From Phycisphaerae bacterium (GTDB lineage: Bacteria; Planctomycetota; Phycisphaerae; Sedimentisphaerales; Anaerohalosphaeraceae), in contig JAIPFN010000014.1 of NCBI GenBank assembly GCA_021736615.1, positions 1 to 7,597 on the forward strand: DNA of 7,597 nt, written 5' to 3'. Position numbers and translations under genes: made by a program. Positions 5,750 through 7,597 of this stretch are shown here, piece by piece (the first letter of the stretch is position 1; the number at the start of each line of letters is the position of its first letter). The notes beneath the pieces are model-generated. The model made no database searches, was not told where the DNA came from, and worked only from the letters and a program-made list of their open reading frames with translations.

Positions 5750-7321
5750 ATGTATAAATTACGCATAGCCATAGTGTCAATCTTATTGATTACCTGCGTT
5801 CAAGGTTGCTTTGTTGAAAGAGTCAAGCTTGACAAACAACCACCTAATATACTGTTTATTCCCGTAGATGACCTTCGCCCGGAACTGGGTTGTTACGGAA
5901 ATGACGTCATCAAAACCCCCAACATAGACAAACTTGCCAGGCAAGGTGTTATCTTCAAACGCGCCTATTGCCAGCAGGCCGTCTGCAATCCATCCAGGGC
6001 CAGTTTGCTTACCGGTTTGCGGCCGGATACCATAGAGGTATGGGATCTTTCCGCAAGTTTCAGAGACAACATGCCAAACGTCGTCACACTGCCTCAGTTT
6101 TTCAAACAAAAAGGATACACCACAATCGGCCTTGGCAAAACCTATCACAACGTCATTCCGGACCCTCTTTCATGGACAGAAAAACCAAAGATCGACGGTT
6201 TCCCCTTCGATCCCGATGCCGTTTATGCCGACCCTGAAAACCTGGCTGCGCAGGAGACTAAAAAACAGGCGCTCATTGAACAGGGAAAATCCAGAATTGA
6301 CGAATACGGACACTGGTATCTAAAAGCCGATGCAACAGAAATGCCCGATGTACCTGACGACGCGTATTATGACGGTGCCCAAACAAACCTGGCCATTGAG
6401 AAATTACAAAACCTGGCAAAACAGCAAAAACCCTTTTTCCTTTCCGTAGGCTACTACCGCCCTCATCTGCCCTTTAACGCCCCTAAAAAATATTGGGATC
6501 TATATGACAGGGATCAACTCCCGCTCGCCGAAAATCAATTTGTCCCGCAAGGCAGTCCGCTCTATGCTATTCATGGAGACCAGGAATTAAGAAACTACGA
6601 CGATTGTCACGACCTGCCCTTACCCGCCGACAAACCCTGGGATCAGGCAAGGCAAAGAGAAATGATACATGGATATTATGCCAGCGTCTCTTATGTCGAT
6701 GCACAGATCGGCAGGCTTATCAATGAACTGGAAAGATTGGGCCTTAAAGAAAATACCATCATTGTTCTCTGGGGCGACCACGGCTGGAAATTAGGCGAGC
6801 ATAACAGCTGGTGCAAAATGACCAATTACGAAATCGACACCCATGTCCCCATGATCTTCAGTGGTGCCGGCGTCAAGGCCAAAGGACAGTCCAGCGACGC
6901 ACTGACCGAATTTGTGGATATTTACCCCACTCTGTGCGAGATGACCGGTTTCAAAATACCTCAAACCCTCGAAGGAACCAGCCTGGTGCCTCTTCTTGAA
7001 AAACCGGACACTCAATGGAAAACCGCTGCTTTCAGCCAATACCTTTTAGGCAGGTTCGGCCCGCCCGAAATGCGAAAACAAGAACGAATGGGCTATACGA
7101 TGAGAACGGAGCGGTTCCGCTACGTAGAATGGTACGACTGGAAAAAGGAAGAAAAAAAACCGGGTGCCTTGTTAAACCGCGAACTGTTCGACCACACAAC
7201 GGACCCCATGGAAAATAGAAACTTAGCCAACGACATTCTTTACAGCAAGACCGTTAAAGAACTATCTGAAAAACTAAAAGCAGGCTGGAAAAACGCAAAA
7301 CCCCAAAAAAATATTAAGTAA
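5750..7321 (+). CDS. Lipoprotein sulfatase, iduronate-2-sulfatase-like, formylglycine type
   Basis: 523 residues; hydrolyses a sulfate ester, probably on a sulfated polysaccharide. The N-terminus is a signal peptide with a hydrophobic run (about 6-15) and a lipobox-like V-Q-G-C, acceptor C20, so the enzyme is likely membrane-anchored. Catalytic residues line up with human iduronate-2-sulfatase recalled from memory: D40-D41 (metal), C79 in C-N-P-S-R (converted to formylglycine), K130 and H133 in G-K-T-Y-H, H239 in R-P-H-L-P-F, D343-H344 in W-G-D-H-G-W, and K356. The flanking Q-Q-A-V-C, V-G-Y-x-x-P-H and R-Q-R-E stretches also resemble that enzyme. The C-terminal subdomain ends with R-T-E-R-F-R-Y and E-L-F-D-H-T-T-D-P. 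Nothing essential is missing. GGGAG at 5741-5745 is 4 bases from the ATG, somewhat close. No maturase, carbohydrate-binding or SusC/D gene is adjacent. The class is secure; iduronate specificity is not proven. A SulfAtlas S1_7-type assignment is my expectation. Confidence 0.92.
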   Translation: MYKLRIAIVSILLITCVQGCFVERVKLDKQPPNILFIPVDDLRPELGCYGNDVIKTPNIDKLARQGVIFKRAYCQQAVCNPSRASLLTGLRPDTIEVWDLSASFRDNMPNVVTLPQFFKQKGYTTIGLGKTYHNVIPDPLSWTEKPKIDGFPFDPDAVYADPENLAAQETKKQALIEQGKSRIDEYGHWYLKADATEMPDVPDDAYYDGAQTNLAIEKLQNLAKQQKPFFLSVGYYRPHLPFNAPKKYWDLYDRDQLPLAENQFVPQGSPLYAIHGDQELRNYDDCHDLPLPADKPWDQARQREMIHGYYASVSYVDAQIGRLINELERLGLKENTIIVLWGDHGWKLGEHNSWCKMTNYEIDTHVPMIFSGAGVKAKGQSSDALTEFVDIYPTLCEMTGFKIPQTLEGTSLVPLLEKPDTQWKTAAFSQYLLGRFGPPEMRKQERMGYTMRTERFRYVEWYDWKKEEKKPGALLNRELFDHTTDPMENRNLANDILYSKTVKELSEKLKAGWKNAKPQKNIK

Positions 7322-7356
7322 CCAGGCAGTGCATTCTTAAACTTGTAACTTTTGCA

Positions 7357-7398
7357 GCTTAAAGCTTAAGGCTTACGGCTTAAAGCTTAAAGCTTATT
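7357..7398. repeat. Heptanucleotide tandem repeat, GCTTAAA type, six units, between convergent genes
   Basis: Six units in perfect 7-base register: GCTTAAA, GCTTAAG, GCTTACG, GCTTAAA, GCTTAAA, GCTTATT. It starts 35 bases after the sulfatase stop and runs into the 3' end of the ThiC-family gene, whose last two sense codons and stop (7387-7395) lie inside it. On the minus strand TAA recurs in all three frames, since TTA occurs on the plus strand at 7359, 7366 and 7373. Confidence 0.8.
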
Positions 7399-7401
7399 TT
7401 T
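7362..7401 (+). terminator. Candidate terminator formed by the heptamer array
   Basis: AAGCTTAAG (7362-7370) can pair with CTTAAAGCTT (7386-7395): nine pairs with one bulge. ATTTTT (7396-7401) follows directly, giving an intrinsic-terminator layout for transcripts coming from the sulfatase. The stem is AT-rich and the loop is 15 bases, so it would be weak. Other registers of the repeat can pair equally well. Confidence 0.3.
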
Positions 7402-7597
7402 CCCACACTTGTCGCGTATCTCTTTGTTAATCCGCACGCTGCACCAGTCTCTCCCGCACATCGTACAGTAGTCTGCGTCTTCCTTGGACTGGGACATCGT
7501 ACTGCCCGCCCTCGCCTCCTCATGCATCCGCTGGGCCGTCTTCGGGTCGAGCGATTGGGATATATGCCCTTTCCAGTCAAGCTTCGCTCTCGCCGTG
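7387..7597 (-). CDS. thiC: ThiC-family radical-SAM enzyme, C-terminal end (start outside window)
   Basis: Reading the minus strand in the frame whose first codon is 7596-7594 gives 69 residues and a TAA stop at 7389-7387. It opens with A-R-A-K-L-D-W and S-L-D-P-K-T-A, and near its end carries C-T-M-C-G-R-D-W-C-S-V, the C-x2-C-x4-C motif that binds the [4Fe-4S] cluster at the C-terminus of ThiC. ThiC turns aminoimidazole ribotide into the hydroxymethylpyrimidine phosphate of thiamine. The same C-terminus occurs in its anaerobic paralogue 5-hydroxybenzimidazole synthase (BzaF/BzaA/BzaB), which serves cobamide synthesis, and the fragment cannot separate the two. The 17 residues after the last cysteine are lysine-rich, and the final K-L-stop is encoded inside the heptamer array. 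The gene converges on the sulfatase gene with 65 bases between the two stop codons. Confidence 0.85.
   Translation of the reverse strand, partial: TARAKLDWKGHISQSLDPKTAQRMHEEARAGSTMSQSKEDADYCTMCGRDWCSVRINKEIRDKCGKNKL

Noticed and set aside
4539..7398. CRISPR array
   Set aside because: The units are 7 bases long with no spacers, far from CRISPR repeat dimensions, and no cas gene is present.
7380..7580. Minus-strand frame of 66 codons overlapping the ThiC-family end
   Set aside because: It is out of frame with the C-x2-C-x4-C reading and gives an arginine-rich nonsense peptide; the ThiC frame is the real one.

Overview
The window reads as a stretch of chromosome from a Gram-negative (diderm) bacterium. 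It is most likely a planctomycete-type organism of the Phycisphaerae group. That assignment is an inference from three things: a lipobox-bearing iduronate-2-sulfatase-like enzyme, a LolA-like lipoprotein and a small unnamed protein that resemble sequences I associate with that group, and moderate GC with short AT-rich gene gaps. No marker gene settles the taxonomy.

Layout, left to right. Positions 1-198 hold the 3' end of a gene for a ComEA-like helix-hairpin-helix DNA-binding protein. A gap with two consensus TATAAT boxes and a UUCG hairpin leads to a small cytoplasmic protein of unknown function (283-771). After an 86-base gap carrying an 18-base palindrome comes a LolA/LolB-like lipoprotein (858-1712), then a stand-alone homocysteine S-methyltransferase domain (1786-2700). 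A 204-base gap follows, with AT-rich phased repeats and a chain of hairpins, two of them mutually exclusive. It precedes a pair of LptF/LptG-family permeases (2905-4536 and 4582-5709), then a lipoprotein sulfatase of the iduronate-2-sulfatase type (5750-7321). On the minus strand, converging on the sulfatase, is the C-terminal end of a ThiC-family radical-SAM enzyme (7387-7597, truncated by the window edge).

How the genes fit together. Three of the seven genes concern the cell envelope. LptF and LptG form the membrane part of the ABC transporter that extracts lipopolysaccharide from the inner membrane. The LolA-like lipoprotein probably handles a lipid or lipoprotein in the periplasm. The sulfatase probably desulfates a sulfated polysaccharide while anchored to a membrane. 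The methyltransferase and ThiC-family genes belong to methionine/one-carbon and thiamine (or benzimidazole) metabolism and have no obvious link to the rest. All genes except the ThiC-family one run on the plus strand.

Most unusual feature. Several gene gaps contain tandem repeats with an exact 7-base period but unrelated sequences: GTATAAT (237-257), GTAAGTG (1720-1754), GCTGAWW (4539-4580) and GCTTAAA (7357-7398). The last two are both exactly six units (42 bases). One fills nearly the whole lptF-lptG gap where a ribosome-binding site would be expected, and another supplies the stop codon of the ThiC-family gene. Each unit contains a stop triplet, and the period of 7 rotates it through the reading frames. 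The two other points most worth following up are an enlarged periplasmic region in LptF and the switch-like leader in front of it. I see no CRISPR array, transposase, tRNA or rRNA.
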